The notes under the pieces: generated by a model
Seen by the model: the letters and a program-made list of their open reading frames with translations, nothing else
The model's database searches: none
Told to the model about the DNA's origin: nothing
Position numbers and translations under genes: made by a program
Origin: an uncultured Oscillibacter sp.
Lineage (GTDB): Bacteria > Bacillota > Clostridia > Oscillospirales > Oscillospiraceae
DNA length: 64,000 nt
Assembly (NCBI GenBank): GCA_910577405.1
Contig: CAJTMG010000016.1
Span: 11,324 to 75,323 of the forward strand
Reading direction: 5' to 3'
Shown: positions 19,950-28,752 of the stretch, in pieces
Layout of the letters: each line of letters begins with the position of its first letter
How positions within the stretch are numbered: the stretch's first letter is position 1

Positions 19950-21647
19950 TTATTTTTGCAGAGCGGCCAGAGCTTCCGCCATTGCTTCTCCCTGAGCGCG
20001 GGTGATGGGCTTTGCAGGGTCCGCGTCGGTGGGAAGAACGCCCAATTCCCACGCGGTCGTTACGGCGGGACTGCTGACGGAAACCAAAGCCTGGGGAATC
20101 GGCCCGGAACGGTGGTCAGGGTTGGCTTCCAGTCCCAGAGCTTCTGCGGCACGGGTCAGGAACGCGGCGGCTTCTCCCCATGTGACGGGCCGCGCGGCAT
20201 AGAACTTACCATCCGCACAGCCCTTGGCAACGCCCTCCTGATACGCCCAGGTCAGCGGCTGAAGATACCATTCGATGCCGAAGCAGTCAGGGAACGGCGG
20301 CGTGTCCTGGGAAACGTCCGGGGAACCAAGGGCCTGATAGAGCTGTCCGACAAACCGTCCCCGGGTCAAGGGCGCGTCGGGGTATGCCTTCTGCTCCAGC
20401 TTCTCCGGGTGAGCCAGGAGCCATTCTATTGCCGTGTCTTTGCCGTTCAGGGTGTCGTCCAGGGTCTGCGGGATTTCGATATCCGGTTCCAGGGCTTCCA
20501 CGCCACGTCCCGCCCCCGCGTCCAGGAGGGTGTTGATATCAATGAACTTGCTGGAAATCTGGCCCCGCATTTTGGTATTCGGAAGCTGGAGCGATTGGAC
20601 CGCGCCGAAATGACAAACGCTTCCGCCAGCCGCTTCACCTGCCAGCACGCCGCCCATTTCCTGGATTTCCACGGCGTTAATCAGCGCGGAAGAGAAGGTC
20701 CGTTCGCCAATCAGCCCCACCAGCTCCGCGCCGTTGTCCATAGCGGCCCGGGCCAAGGTCAGAACCGGCCAGATCAAGCCGTCAGACCCGCCGCCGTTGT
20801 TCCGCAGGTCCAGCACAATCCGCTGATAGGAACCGGCGTCCAGGTCCTTGGCAACCCCGGCGGCAAAGTCCTCCATAGACAGCTTTTCGTCCTCAATGCA
20901 GACGTTGTATTGAATGTAGTACGTGTTTTTGTCCAGCGGCATGGAAAGGTAACTGGCATCCTGCGCGGCGGTTTTGGCGAAATTTTTGATCTGGTCCGAA
21001 AGACGGGAAAGCTCGATGTTCCCCAATTCCTCCATGGAAGCGGGTTCCAAAGAAAGCGTCTTGCCGTTTTTCAGACCGATTTCCAGCGGCGCGTCCTTTT
21101 CCACCAGCCCCATATATTCATAGATATCCGCGATATTGCAGGCCTGCCGAATCTGCCGCCGGAGATGCACCGGGTTATCGGACGAAAACAGCGGGGCAAG
21201 GGCTTCCATAGCTTCCGGCAGAGGCTTCCCGGCAAGGCTGACGATCTCCTGTCCCAAAAGCGCCTTGTCCTTCGCGGGGGCCAAGGAGAGCATCCAGGAA
21301 TCCCCCTGTTGGGCAGCGCTGTAGGGATAGGCCCGCAGATCCGCGTTGCCGCCAAGGGAGACCATCGTGTGAGAATCCCCCACGAGAGCCGTCAGCCGCA
21401 TCAGGTCCATCAGGAATTCCGTTTCGCTTTCGGTTTCCAGACGGCTTTCGATCTCGGTCTTCAGTGCGGTGAATTCCTCCTCCGAGCTGTTGGCGAACAC
21501 GTCGGGATGATGCTTTTTCAGAACTTCCTCGTAAAGAAACTCCAGATCCTGTTTTCGGCCCTCCGCGCTGGTATCCTCCGCGTAAGCCGGTACGATCAGC
21601 AGTACCGCCAGCAGCAATGCCGAAGCCCTCCGCAATACATTCTTCAT
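19950..21647 (-). CDS. Exported S41-like peptidase with SLH domains
   Basis: 565 residues. A signal peptide (MKNVLRRASALLLAVLLIVPAYA) directs export. The middle resembles C-terminal processing peptidase family S41: LVGDSHTMVSLGG, IVLDLRNNGGGSDGL, and ERTFSSALINAV near residue 319, which places a Ser where the S41 nucleophile lies. The last ~100 residues carry surface-layer-homology repeats (FPDCFGIEWYLQPLTWAYQEGVAKGCADGKF), which bind secondary wall polymers. The protein is thus likely an envelope-anchored protease. The ATG at 21647 has AGGAGGAC upstream; an in-frame ATG at 21683 falls inside the promoter. It probably heads an operon with the lipoprotein. Confidence 0.82.
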   Translation of the reverse strand: MKNVLRRASALLLAVLLIVPAYAEDTSAEGRKQDLEFLYEEVLKKHHPDVFANSSEEEFTALKTEIESRLETESETEFLMDLMRLTALVGDSHTMVSLGGNADLRAYPYSAAQQGDSWMLSLAPAKDKALLGQEIVSLAGKPLPEAMEALAPLFSSDNPVHLRRQIRQACNIADIYEYMGLVEKDAPLEIGLKNGKTLSLEPASMEELGNIELSRLSDQIKNFAKTAAQDASYLSMPLDKNTYYIQYNVCIEDEKLSMEDFAAGVAKDLDAGSYQRIVLDLRNNGGGSDGLIWPVLTLARAAMDNGAELVGLIGERTFSSALINAVEIQEMGGVLAGEAAGGSVCHFGAVQSLQLPNTKMRGQISSKFIDINTLLDAGAGRGVEALEPDIEIPQTLDDTLNGKDTAIEWLLAHPEKLEQKAYPDAPLTRGRFVGQLYQALGSPDVSQDTPPFPDCFGIEWYLQPLTWAYQEGVAKGCADGKFYAARPVTWGEAAAFLTRAAEALGLEANPDHRSGPIPQALVSVSSPAVTTAWELGVLPTDADPAKPITRAQGEAMAEALAALQK

Positions 21648-21682
21648 GGTCTGTCCTCCTACTTCACTAATTCGGTAATACA

Positions 21683-21711
21683 ATCATACAACCGAAAAAT
21701 TCAAAAGTCAA
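21683..21711 (-). promoter_or_regulatory. Promoter and candidate operator of the S41-like gene
   Basis: On the minus strand TTGACT, 17 bases, TATGAT. The -10 is enclosed by inverted TTCGGT and ACCGAA half-sites (about 21671-21696, 14 bases apart), as expected of a repressor site. Confidence 0.65.
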
Positions 21712-21822
21712 GCCCTCTTTGCCGCAATTTTCAAAAAATCCAGTCAGTAGGAAGAAAGCGCGGCAAAGAGGGCGTATTTTCAGGCTGTACAAGGATATTA
21801 CGGTACAGGAGGCAGAAATTCT

Positions 21823-23670
21823 TCAAAATTCCCGGCTTTTCCTGCGCACGCGGCGTCGGACAAGAAAGACGGCCAGCAGAATCAAGAGGGAGAGGCAGGG
21901 GGCGGTTATCAGGATATAGGTAACAGAATCGAACACGAGATGGACCATGCTTTGATGGTACTTCACTTCCTCACCCGAGCAGAGGCTTTTCAGGGCCTTG
22001 GCGATATTTCTGACGGCGCTGCTGTGGAACACGTCGGTCAGGTCTGTTTCCCGCAGGGCGGCCCGGAAGGGGATATCCTGGGAGAGCTCCGTCAGGTCCA
22101 TGTAGGTTTCCAGAGCGCCGTCCCAGTCGTCCAGGGAGCATAGCCAAAGGTCCAGGGCGGAGAGGGCGGAGACGGCATAGCTGATGTAATAGAAGGGCGA
22201 CTGGAAGTTATGAGGCACCCGGACCCAGAACCAGGCTTCGTCCTGACCGTCGGGATAATAATAGCCATAGTCCTCGGAAACGTCTTTGAACACGGCGTTG
22301 ATTTCATCCAATGAAAGGCCGGGGTCGGCGTAGACTTCCGCGAGAAATTCGTCGTACAGACAGCCCTCCTGCACGGCGTCCACCAGTTCGGAGAGGATGG
22401 CAAAGAAGAAATCGTCGCTGGCAGGGCCGAAAAGATCAGCGGAACTGGCGTAAAAGAGCTGCAAAGCCTGTGAATGGATTTCAGCGGTATCCATATTGGA
22501 GGAAAGCCAAAGGGCGGGAGTCGGGTCAGAGAAAGACTGATGGAAATGCCCGAACTCGTGGACCATATCGCTGCAATCCTGATAAGAACCATAAGGCTTA
22601 TTATAAATGTAAGCGGAGCCGTAATCACCAAGGCCTGTAGTAAAACCGCCGTCCAGTTTTCCGGGCCGCGGGTCGGTATCGTAAAGCTGATGTTCCATCA
22701 TAAACGCATAGGAGCGTTCCAGATCCGGGTGCAGGCTGGCAATACCCGGCTGAATGGCTTCCATAAGCGCTTCTCCCTCCAGGGCAAGGGACTCCCAGGC
22801 GTCATTCAGGGCGTCCTCGTCATAGGAATCATAGGCGAAGGCATTCAGGGGGACGAAATACTTCTTCACTGCCTGCCGGAGCCGCTGCACATCCTTCGGC
22901 CTGTAGTCACGGTTATAGCAGGAGTAAGCGTAATCGATATAACTGTCATACCCGGCTTCCTCCGCAATCTCAGTCCGGACCTGAATCAGTTCCCGGAAGG
23001 TCTCCCCCACGGTGTCGTTCATGGCCTCGTCCAGCTTGTCGGAGACGGCCCAGTAATCCTCCACGCTCAGGTCAGCGCTGTCAAGATTCTCATCCGTCCA
23101 GAGTTTGCCGTTGATGGTAACCTCCGCGCCGCCGGCAAGGGCCTGATCGTACTGCTGAACCAGCCGGTTTTCCTCCTGGATCAAGCGCTTCATCTCGTCG
23201 CTTATGTCCTCGTATTCCATCATCGCGTTGGTAAGCTCTTCCCCCTGATCCTCGTCCAGCACTCCCCGGCAGGGGCTTTCTGCCAGTTTCCGGAGGGCCG
23301 CGTAAATCCGGTCCAGCAAACGGGTCCCCTGTTCAGTGAGGGTATCCTCCGCGTCCGCCCACTCCTGCGCCGTGCCGGAGAGATAGTAATGGATAAAGGC
23401 CAGGGAATGCAAGGTATCCAACCGTTCGTATTCTGACACTATCGTATTATAAAGCGTCCTGGCACGGGACTGGCTGTCTTCTGAGCAGTCCGGGCCGCAG
23501 AGGGCCTCCAGCTCATCCAGCGCCGCCGTCAGTGGACCTTCGTCAAAGGGCGTGAAGATCATTTCGTCGAAATCCACCGGCTGATGTGACTTCTCCGCCG
23601 CGCAGACGGTCCCGGCCAGCAGAACCATTGCCATCAGAAGACTGATTCCCCGCAGCAGCCAATTTCGCAT
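21823..23670 (-). CDS. Exported, membrane-anchored M3-like metallopeptidase
   Basis: 615 residues. Signal peptide (MRNWLLRGISLLMAMVLLAGTVCA), a long helical ectodomain, and a C-terminal hydrophobic helix (~582-604) followed by RRRVRRKSREF, so the protein is anchored with a basic cytoplasmic tail. The zinc motif DMVHEFGHFHQSF lies near residue 370, with the third ligand Glu likely in TAEIHSQALQLFY about 25 residues on. This is the layout of oligoendopeptidase F/M3 peptidases, but most family members are cytoplasmic; here the catalytic domain would act outside the cell. The next minus-strand unit downstream is the S41-like protease gene, which has its own promoter. Substrate unknown. Confidence 0.85.
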   Translation of the reverse strand: MRNWLLRGISLLMAMVLLAGTVCAAEKSHQPVDFDEMIFTPFDEGPLTAALDELEALCGPDCSEDSQSRARTLYNTIVSEYERLDTLHSLAFIHYYLSGTAQEWADAEDTLTEQGTRLLDRIYAALRKLAESPCRGVLDEDQGEELTNAMMEYEDISDEMKRLIQEENRLVQQYDQALAGGAEVTINGKLWTDENLDSADLSVEDYWAVSDKLDEAMNDTVGETFRELIQVRTEIAEEAGYDSYIDYAYSCYNRDYRPKDVQRLRQAVKKYFVPLNAFAYDSYDEDALNDAWESLALEGEALMEAIQPGIASLHPDLERSYAFMMEHQLYDTDPRPGKLDGGFTTGLGDYGSAYIYNKPYGSYQDCSDMVHEFGHFHQSFSDPTPALWLSSNMDTAEIHSQALQLFYASSADLFGPASDDFFFAILSELVDAVQEGCLYDEFLAEVYADPGLSLDEINAVFKDVSEDYGYYYPDGQDEAWFWVRVPHNFQSPFYYISYAVSALSALDLWLCSLDDWDGALETYMDLTELSQDIPFRAALRETDLTDVFHSSAVRNIAKALKSLCSGEEVKYHQSMVHLVFDSVTYILITAPCLSLLILLAVFLVRRRVRRKSREF

Positions 23671-23748
23671 AACAATACCCCCCGTTTGAATTAGAAATCT
23701 GGCATAAAATATGAGGAATGAGGAATTTTTATACCGGTTTCCCCAGCG

Positions 23749-24127
23749 TCAGACGGTAATTTCAATCTGATTTCCCTCCAGGACCACAACACAGCTTTCG
23801 TAATAGCCGTCGCCGGTGGTACGGGGGCCGCTGACGACCTCGTAACCGCTGGCCTGGAGTCTGTCGGTCAGTTCGTCGACCCGTTCCCTGCTGCCCACAG
23901 AGAATGCGATATGCACATAGCCCGTACGGTTCAGGGGCTTTGTCAGATCCTCCAGCCCGGGTCATGAGTTCCAGCCTTGCGCCGTCGTCGAAGGAGATAA
24001 AACAGGAGCGGAAATCCGTGTTTTGATTGTGATAGCCGTCATTGGAATGGACGTTCAGAAAGGCGGTGAAAAATTCCCGTGCCGCCTCCAGATTTTTTAC
24101 ATACATGGCGATATGCTCGATTTTCAA
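23749..24127 (-). pseudogene. Glyoxalase/VOC family protein with one-base frameshift
   Basis: The first part starts MKIEHIAMYVKNLEAAREFF (TTG at 24127, with GAGGTGG upstream) and continues to ARLELMTR, a typical vicinal-oxygen-chelate half. The second half, with TGYVHIAFSVGSRERVDEL and GDGYYESCVVVLEGNQIEI, is in another frame and ends at 23749. The shift is at CCCGGG, 23956-23961. The span of 379 bases is one more than a multiple of three, so a one-base insertion is the simplest explanation. A sequencing or assembly error at the G/C run is as likely as true decay. Repaired length would be about 125 residues, normal for a single-domain lactoylglutathione-lyase-like protein. Confidence 0.8.
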
Positions 24128-24247
24128 AAAGACCACCTCGAACTCAGAGTTCCGGGAAACCGTTTCCTTCTGCCCATTATACCGCCAAAGGCCCCCGTTG
24201 TCATCTGATTTTTAGGCTTTTTATAGTTGGGTCAATCTTCCGGCGGC

Positions 24248-24302
24248 AAAAAAGCCCGTCTCTGTCGAACCAGCAGGAGAGGCTTCGACGGAGACGGGTT
24301 TT
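24248..24302. terminator. Strong bidirectional terminator after MATE gene
   Basis: CCCGTCTC-T-GTCGAA pairs with TTCGAC-G-GAGACGGG, flanked by A6 on the left and TTTTC on the right. It terminates the minus-strand MATE gene. The rest of the gap 24128-24354 holds nothing recognisable. Confidence 0.85.
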
Positions 24303-24354
24303 CTGTTTGAGATTGGAGGCGGCAGCTATGCCGGGAAGCTCCGCAAGTTCCGAC

Positions 24355-25725
24355 TCAGCCCCTTGCGGAGGAATGCAGGAGACGGAAGCGGCGGCGTTTG
24401 GGCTGGGAGAGCTTATGGAAGCAGTAGAGGTAAGCAGGGACCAGGAAGAGATCCGCGAGGACCCAGGCGGCGGGGGAGGCGTAGCAGGCGGCGTTGAAGC
24501 CCATCACCGGCACCAGGAGGGAGATCAGGGCCCGGCCGGTGAGTTCCAGGACTCCCGCGAGAGTCGCCAGGGGAGAGAAGCCCATGCCCTGGATCAGGAG
24601 CCGGAAGATATTCACCAGCGCCAGGAAGAAATAGAACAGGGCCATTGCCATCAGGTACTGCCGGGCCAGGGGCAGGAGGGCGGCGCTTCCGGAATCAAGG
24701 AAGAGCATATTCAGGGGCTCGGCGAAGAAGTAGAGGATTCCAAAGGCAAAGACCGCATAGCCCGCGCCCAGAAGGATGGAGGCCCGCAGACCCTGATGAA
24801 GGCGTTCCCAGCGTCCGGAACCCACATTCTGCCCGCCGTAGGTGGCCATAGTGCTGCCCAGGGCGTCGAAGGGGCAGGTGAAGAAAAGGGACACCTTGCT
24901 TGCAGCGGTAACAGCGGTGACGCAGGCCGTCCCGAGACCGTTGACCGCCGTCTGAATCATCACGCTGCCGATTGCGGTAATGGAAAATTGCAAACCCATC
25001 GGAAGACCCATCAGGCAGAGCTGAGCCATCCGGCGGCCCTCCCAATGCCAGTCCTCCGCTTCCATCCGCAGAATCGGGTATCCGCGCAGCATCCGGACAA
25101 GACAGCCCGTCCCCGCCAGAAGCTGCGAGAGGACGGTAGCCAGCGCCGCGCCGAACACGTCCAGATGGAAGGCCAGGATAAAGATCACGTCCAAAACCAT
25201 ATTCACAACCGCGGCCGTGCTCAGCCAGATCACCGGCGTGCGGCTGTCCCCCAGGGAACGGAGGATGGAAGCGGTAAAATTATAAAGGAAATAGGCCGGA
25301 AGTCCCGCGAAAATGGTCACAATATACCAATAAGACCGTTGAAAAATGTCGTCAGGCGTCTGCATACCCGTCAGGATATTTTTGCAGAACAGAACCGTGC
25401 TCAAAGTCAGGAGGATTCCCAGGAGCAGGGTCAGCCAAACGCCCCCGGCAACATAGCGCCGCAGTTCCTTCTCGTTCCCGGCCCCGAACTGCTGCGCCGC
25501 CGGAATCGCAAACCCGCCGCAGACGCCCACGCAGAAGCCGACCACAAGAAAGTTGATGCTTCCCGTGTTGCCGACTGCCGCCAACGCGCTGCCGCCCAGG
25601 GTCTTGCCTACAATGGCCGTGTCCACCACATTATAAAGCTGCTGAAACAGATTCCCAAGCAGTACCGGGATTCCAAAGCCAAGAATCAGCTTCATCGGAC
25701 TGCCTTTCGTCAAATCCCTTGTCAT
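24355..25725 (-). CDS. MATE family efflux transporter
   Basis: 456 residues with about twelve hydrophobic segments. The N-terminus (KGSPMKLILGFGIPVLLGNLFQQLYNVVDTAIVGKTLGG) is a classic MATE signature, with the second half repeating the fold. These proteins export cationic drugs or metabolites in exchange for Na+ or H+. The ATG at 25725 has AAGGAG upstream. A 530-base gap separates it from the divergent HxlR regulator gene, suggesting that the regulator controls it, but no operator is proven. A TATAAT-type promoter lies at 25822-25849. Confidence 0.93.
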   Translation of the reverse strand: MTRDLTKGSPMKLILGFGIPVLLGNLFQQLYNVVDTAIVGKTLGGSALAAVGNTGSINFLVVGFCVGVCGGFAIPAAQQFGAGNEKELRRYVAGGVWLTLLLGILLTLSTVLFCKNILTGMQTPDDIFQRSYWYIVTIFAGLPAYFLYNFTASILRSLGDSRTPVIWLSTAAVVNMVLDVIFILAFHLDVFGAALATVLSQLLAGTGCLVRMLRGYPILRMEAEDWHWEGRRMAQLCLMGLPMGLQFSITAIGSVMIQTAVNGLGTACVTAVTAASKVSLFFTCPFDALGSTMATYGGQNVGSGRWERLHQGLRASILLGAGYAVFAFGILYFFAEPLNMLFLDSGSAALLPLARQYLMAMALFYFFLALVNIFRLLIQGMGFSPLATLAGVLELTGRALISLLVPVMGFNAACYASPAAWVLADLFLVPAYLYCFHKLSQPKRRRFRLLHSSARG

Positions 25726-25821
25726 AGAGTAAGCTCCTTTGTGCATTCAAGTTTCGCTATCGCATCAGCCGCCGCCGGAAAGCCGGTTCGCGTCTGGAAT
25801 CGTTCCGAAGAAACTCCGACC

Positions 25822-25849
25822 ATTATAGTCGTTCCGCACAAAAAAGCAA
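25822..25849 (-). promoter_or_regulatory. MATE gene promoter
   Basis: On the minus strand TTGCTT, 16 bases, TATAAT, about 97 bases before the start. Confidence 0.6.
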
Positions 25850-26169
25850 TCTATATTTTGGATAATATTACAATGGGCTCCTGCAAAAAAATTTGTGCAA
25901 TGTTGATGGTTTTCGTTAGCTTTACCAAACTGAAAAGGAAAACTGCCAATAGAAGCCAGTATCATACCTCAGGCAGATTTTCAGAGGAAACAGCGTCGGA
26001 TTTCCGGATTTCCAAACGAAAAACGCCGCTTTTCCCGGGAAATGTATGCGACAGGCTGATAGAGACCCGCCGCAGGACAAAAGAAGAGCGCCACCGTGCT
26101 GCCCTTTTCCGGGAACTGCCGTTGAGAACCGGAACCTTCCTGCTGATTGAAAAACCGTTCCTGCAAGCC

Positions 26170-26198
26170 TTGCTATCTGCTTTATACTATGCTATCCT
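26170..26198 (+). promoter_or_regulatory. Likely HxlR-mnmE promoter
   Basis: TTGCTA, 17 bases, TATCCT, about 57 bases before the HxlR start. Confidence 0.5.
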
Positions 26199-26254
26199 GC
26201 TTTTGTAAAGTACGCATATTCTTGTGTGGTACTTGCCCAAAGGAGAGTGATTTT

Positions 26255-26599
26255 ATGGCTTCCTGTCCGCCCTCGGCCAGCGAGATCGATGAAACCGGTT
26301 TTGGCTACACCCTTTCTCTCATCAACGGGAAATACAAGATGGCGATACTGTACTGGCTTTCAGAACATGGCGTCCTGCGCTACAGCCAGCTCAAGCGGGA
26401 CCTTGGGGCGATTTCCCACAAGACCCTCAGCGCCTCCCTGAAGGAGCTGGAATCCGACGGCCTGCTGACCCGGAAGGAATACCCTCAGATTCCGCCGAAG
26501 GTCGAATACAGCCTGTCGGAGATGGGAAGGTCCCTGATCCCCATCCTGGACGCTATGTGTCAGTGGGGGGAGGACCATCGAAGGGATATAGAAGCGTAA
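26255..26599 (+). CDS. HxlR family winged-helix transcriptional regulator
   Basis: 114 residues, typical size. The core GYTLSLINGKYKMAILYWLSEHGVLRYSQLKRDLGAISHKTLSASLKELESDGLLTR is the HxlR winged helix-turn-helix. These dimeric regulators often sense electrophiles or oxidants; Cys4 near the N-terminus could be a sensor residue, as in HypR-type members, but this is inference. The ATG at 26255 follows AAAGGAGAG. It is divergent from the MATE exporter gene, its most likely target, and only 14 bases upstream of mnmE, so the two are probably one transcript. Confidence 0.9.
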   Translation: MASCPPSASEIDETGFGYTLSLINGKYKMAILYWLSEHGVLRYSQLKRDLGAISHKTLSASLKELESDGLLTRKEYPQIPPKVEYSLSEMGRSLIPILDAMCQWGEDHRRDIEA

Positions 26600-26613
26600 A
26601 GGAGGAGACGGCA

Positions 26614-28008
26614 ATGGAGATAATAGCGGCGATTGCGGCAGGAGCGGTCCCGTCGGCGATTGGGATTGTGCGGGTATCCGGGGAAGGCTGCGGGGCGGTC
26701 TGCGGCAAGGTCTTCCGGGCGAGAAACGGACGGCCTGTGGAACATCAGCACCCCCGCATGATGGTTCTGGGGGATATGCTGGACGCGGAGGGCCGGACGA
26801 TCGACCATGGTCTTGCGGTCTGGTTTCCGGGCCCTCACAGCTACACCGGGGAGGATTCCGCCGAGTTCCACTGCCACGGCTCGCCGGCGGTGCTGCGGGA
26901 GCTTCTCACGGCCTTGTTCTCCGCAGGGGCGCGGCAGGCCGGACCAGGTGAATTCACCAAGCGGGCCTTTCTGAACGGACGGCTGGACCTGACCCAGGCG
27001 GAAGCGGTGATCGACCTGATTGACGCGGAAACCGCCGCCGCCGCCCGGAATGCCGCCGCTCAGCTTGACGGAGGTCTCCGGAGCCGCCTGGAACCAGTGC
27101 AGAACGCCCTGCTGGAGGTAACGTCCCGTTTTTACGCCGTGGTGGACTATCCGGACGAGGACATCGAAGACGTACAGCCGGAGGAAATCGCGGAAGCCCT
27201 CCGGAGCGCGGACGAAAGCCTGACCCGTTTGCTGGAAACCTGCCGCCGGGGACAGGTGCTGAAAAAGGGCGTCCGGACAGCCATTGTCGGCCTGCCCAAC
27301 GCGGGGAAATCCTCCCTTCTGAACGCCCTGGCAGGCTGCGACCGGGCCATTGTGACGGACATCCCCGGCACCACGCGGGATACTGTGGAGGAATCTGCGC
27401 TCTGCGGCGGGGTGCTTCTGCGGCTGATCGACACGGCGGGCCTGCGGGAGACGGAGGACGTGGTGGAAAGACTGGGGGTAGCCCGTTCCCGGAAGGCCAT
27501 GGAGACGGCGGACCTGATTCTGCTGGTGGACGACGGCCTGACGGACCCGGAGAACCTGACGGAATTCAGACGGCTTCTGGACAGCACGGGAAGAGGGACC
27601 GCCCCCTGGATTTACGTGGCTTCCAAGCGGGATTTGACCGGGAAAACCGCCGGTTCCATAGGGGCGATTGACGCTCCGGACTGGAAAGGCCCCGCCGCGT
27701 ATGTCTCCATTTCCTCCGTCACCGGCGAGGGCTTAGGTGACCTGGAGGAAGCCGTGGCGAAGCTGTTTCCATCAGGGGAACCCCAGGAGGCCGGCAGTCT
27801 GCTCACGGACCAGCGGCAGGAGGAAGCGGCGTCCCGGGCAAGGAACGCGGTCCGGCGGGCGCTGGCGGCTCTGGAATCCGGCCTGACTCCCGACGCCGTG
27901 CTGACCGACGCGGAGGAGGCCCTGAACGCCATCGGGGAACTGACGGGCCGGACCGCAAAGGAGGAAATCGTCTCCCGGATTTTCTCCCGTTTCTGCGTCG
28001 GGAAGTGA
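26614..28008 (+). CDS. mnmE: tRNA modification GTPase MnmE
   Basis: 464 residues, full length. With MnmG it installs the aminomethyl-type group on U34 of tRNAs using a folate-bound one-carbon unit. The N-terminal folate-binding domain has PSAIGIVRVSG and HSYTGEDSAEFHCHG. The inserted G domain has GLPNAGKSSLLNAL (G1), TTRD (G2) and DTAG (G3), and the C-terminus ends FCVGK, with the essential Cys. AAAGGAGGAG precedes the start. Unusually it follows an HxlR regulator instead of lying beside mnmG near the replication origin; mnmG is not in this window. Confidence 0.97.
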   Translation: MEIIAAIAAGAVPSAIGIVRVSGEGCGAVCGKVFRARNGRPVEHQHPRMMVLGDMLDAEGRTIDHGLAVWFPGPHSYTGEDSAEFHCHGSPAVLRELLTALFSAGARQAGPGEFTKRAFLNGRLDLTQAEAVIDLIDAETAAAARNAAAQLDGGLRSRLEPVQNALLEVTSRFYAVVDYPDEDIEDVQPEEIAEALRSADESLTRLLETCRRGQVLKKGVRTAIVGLPNAGKSSLLNALAGCDRAIVTDIPGTTRDTVEESALCGGVLLRLIDTAGLRETEDVVERLGVARSRKAMETADLILLVDDGLTDPENLTEFRRLLDSTGRGTAPWIYVASKRDLTGKTAGSIGAIDAPDWKGPAAYVSISSVTGEGLGDLEEAVAKLFPSGEPQEAGSLLTDQRQEEAASRARNAVRRALAALESGLTPDAVLTDAEEALNAIGELTGRTAKEEIVSRIFSRFCVGK

Positions 28009-28069
28009 TCCTCATGTCTTTGGGGGAATCCCTGCTTGCAGAAATGCTGCCCGTTCCCGCAAAATCCGA

Positions 28070-28098
28070 TTTACAAAACCGCATAATAATGTTACAAT
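28070..28098 (+). promoter_or_regulatory. Promoter of DUF1836-DegV-prmA operon
   Basis: TTTACA, 17 bases, TACAAT, about 82 bases before the DUF1836 start. Confidence 0.7.
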
Positions 28099-28120
28099 AA
28101 CCACGGATAAGACAGGAACG

Positions 28121-28164
28121 TTTCCTGAACCGAAAGCCCCCTGGAGGGAAAGCGGGTTCAGGAA
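28121..28164 (+). promoter_or_regulatory. Leader hairpin before DUF1836 gene
   Basis: TTTCCTGAACC pairs perfectly with GGTTCAGGAAA (11 bp) around a GC-rich loop. It ends some 15 bases before the start codon, so it could influence ribosome access. There is no T-run, so it is not a standard terminator. Confidence 0.5.
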
Positions 28165-28179
28165 AAGAAAGGCGGTTGT

Positions 28180-28752
28180 ATGAAGGATTTGAACGAACTG
28201 CGGGACAATCTCCAGGGACAGCGGCCGGTGCCATGGGAGCAGCTTCCGGATTTCGCTTTGTACATGGATCAGGTGTTGTCGTATATGGAACGGCAGGTGC
28301 TGCGATTCGACGGCGACGACGGACTGACAGCGGCCATGGTAAACAACTATACAAAGAGCGGCCTTGCGCCCCGGGCGGAGGGAAAGAAATACAGCCGGGA
28401 GCATCTGGCATACTTTACCGTAATCTGCATTTTGAAGCGGGTGATGTCTACCCGGGACATGGACCTGCTGATCCGGGAAGAACTCAAGGGCGAACGGACA
28501 GTGCCGGAGAGCTACAAAGCCTTCTGCGAGAGCCTGGACAAGGCCATGAAAATCACCGCCGGGGAGCTGGATGGCCGGGAAGGGCGCACGCTGGCCGATG
28601 ACGCCATTCATTTTGCCCTCCTGAGCTACGCCGCGGGAGTCGCCAGCAGTCACTGCGTGGCCATGCTGCGGAAACAGAGAGGCCAGGAAATCAGAGCCAG
28701 CCGGAAAGCCCAGGAGAGCAAGGCGGCCCGTAAGGGAAAGGAGCGGGGCTGA
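28180..28752 (+). CDS. DUF1836 domain protein
   Basis: 190 residues. The conserved region LPDFALYMDQVLSYMERQV..LTAAMVNNYTKSGLAPR..KYSREHLAYFTVICILKRVMS matches DUF1836, a helical Firmicute family with MerR-like look that is suspected to be regulatory but is uncharacterised. The C-terminal tail is Lys/Arg/Ala-rich (RASRKAQESKAARKGKERG). It is the first gene of a three-gene unit; its stop overlaps the DegV start by one base, suggesting translational coupling. Regulation of its neighbours is speculation. Confidence 0.85.
   Translation: MKDLNELRDNLQGQRPVPWEQLPDFALYMDQVLSYMERQVLRFDGDDGLTAAMVNNYTKSGLAPRAEGKKYSREHLAYFTVICILKRVMSTRDMDLLIREELKGERTVPESYKAFCESLDKAMKITAGELDGREGRTLADDAIHFALLSYAAGVASSHCVAMLRKQRGQEIRASRKAQESKAARKGKERG

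Larger units (their letters stand above)
25726..26254. other. Divergent intergenic region between MATE and HxlR genes
   Basis: About 530 bases, AT-richer than its surroundings in parts, with a minus-strand promoter near 25822 and a plus-strand one near 26170. I see no gene, tRNA or recognisable riboswitch. Confidence 0.5.
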
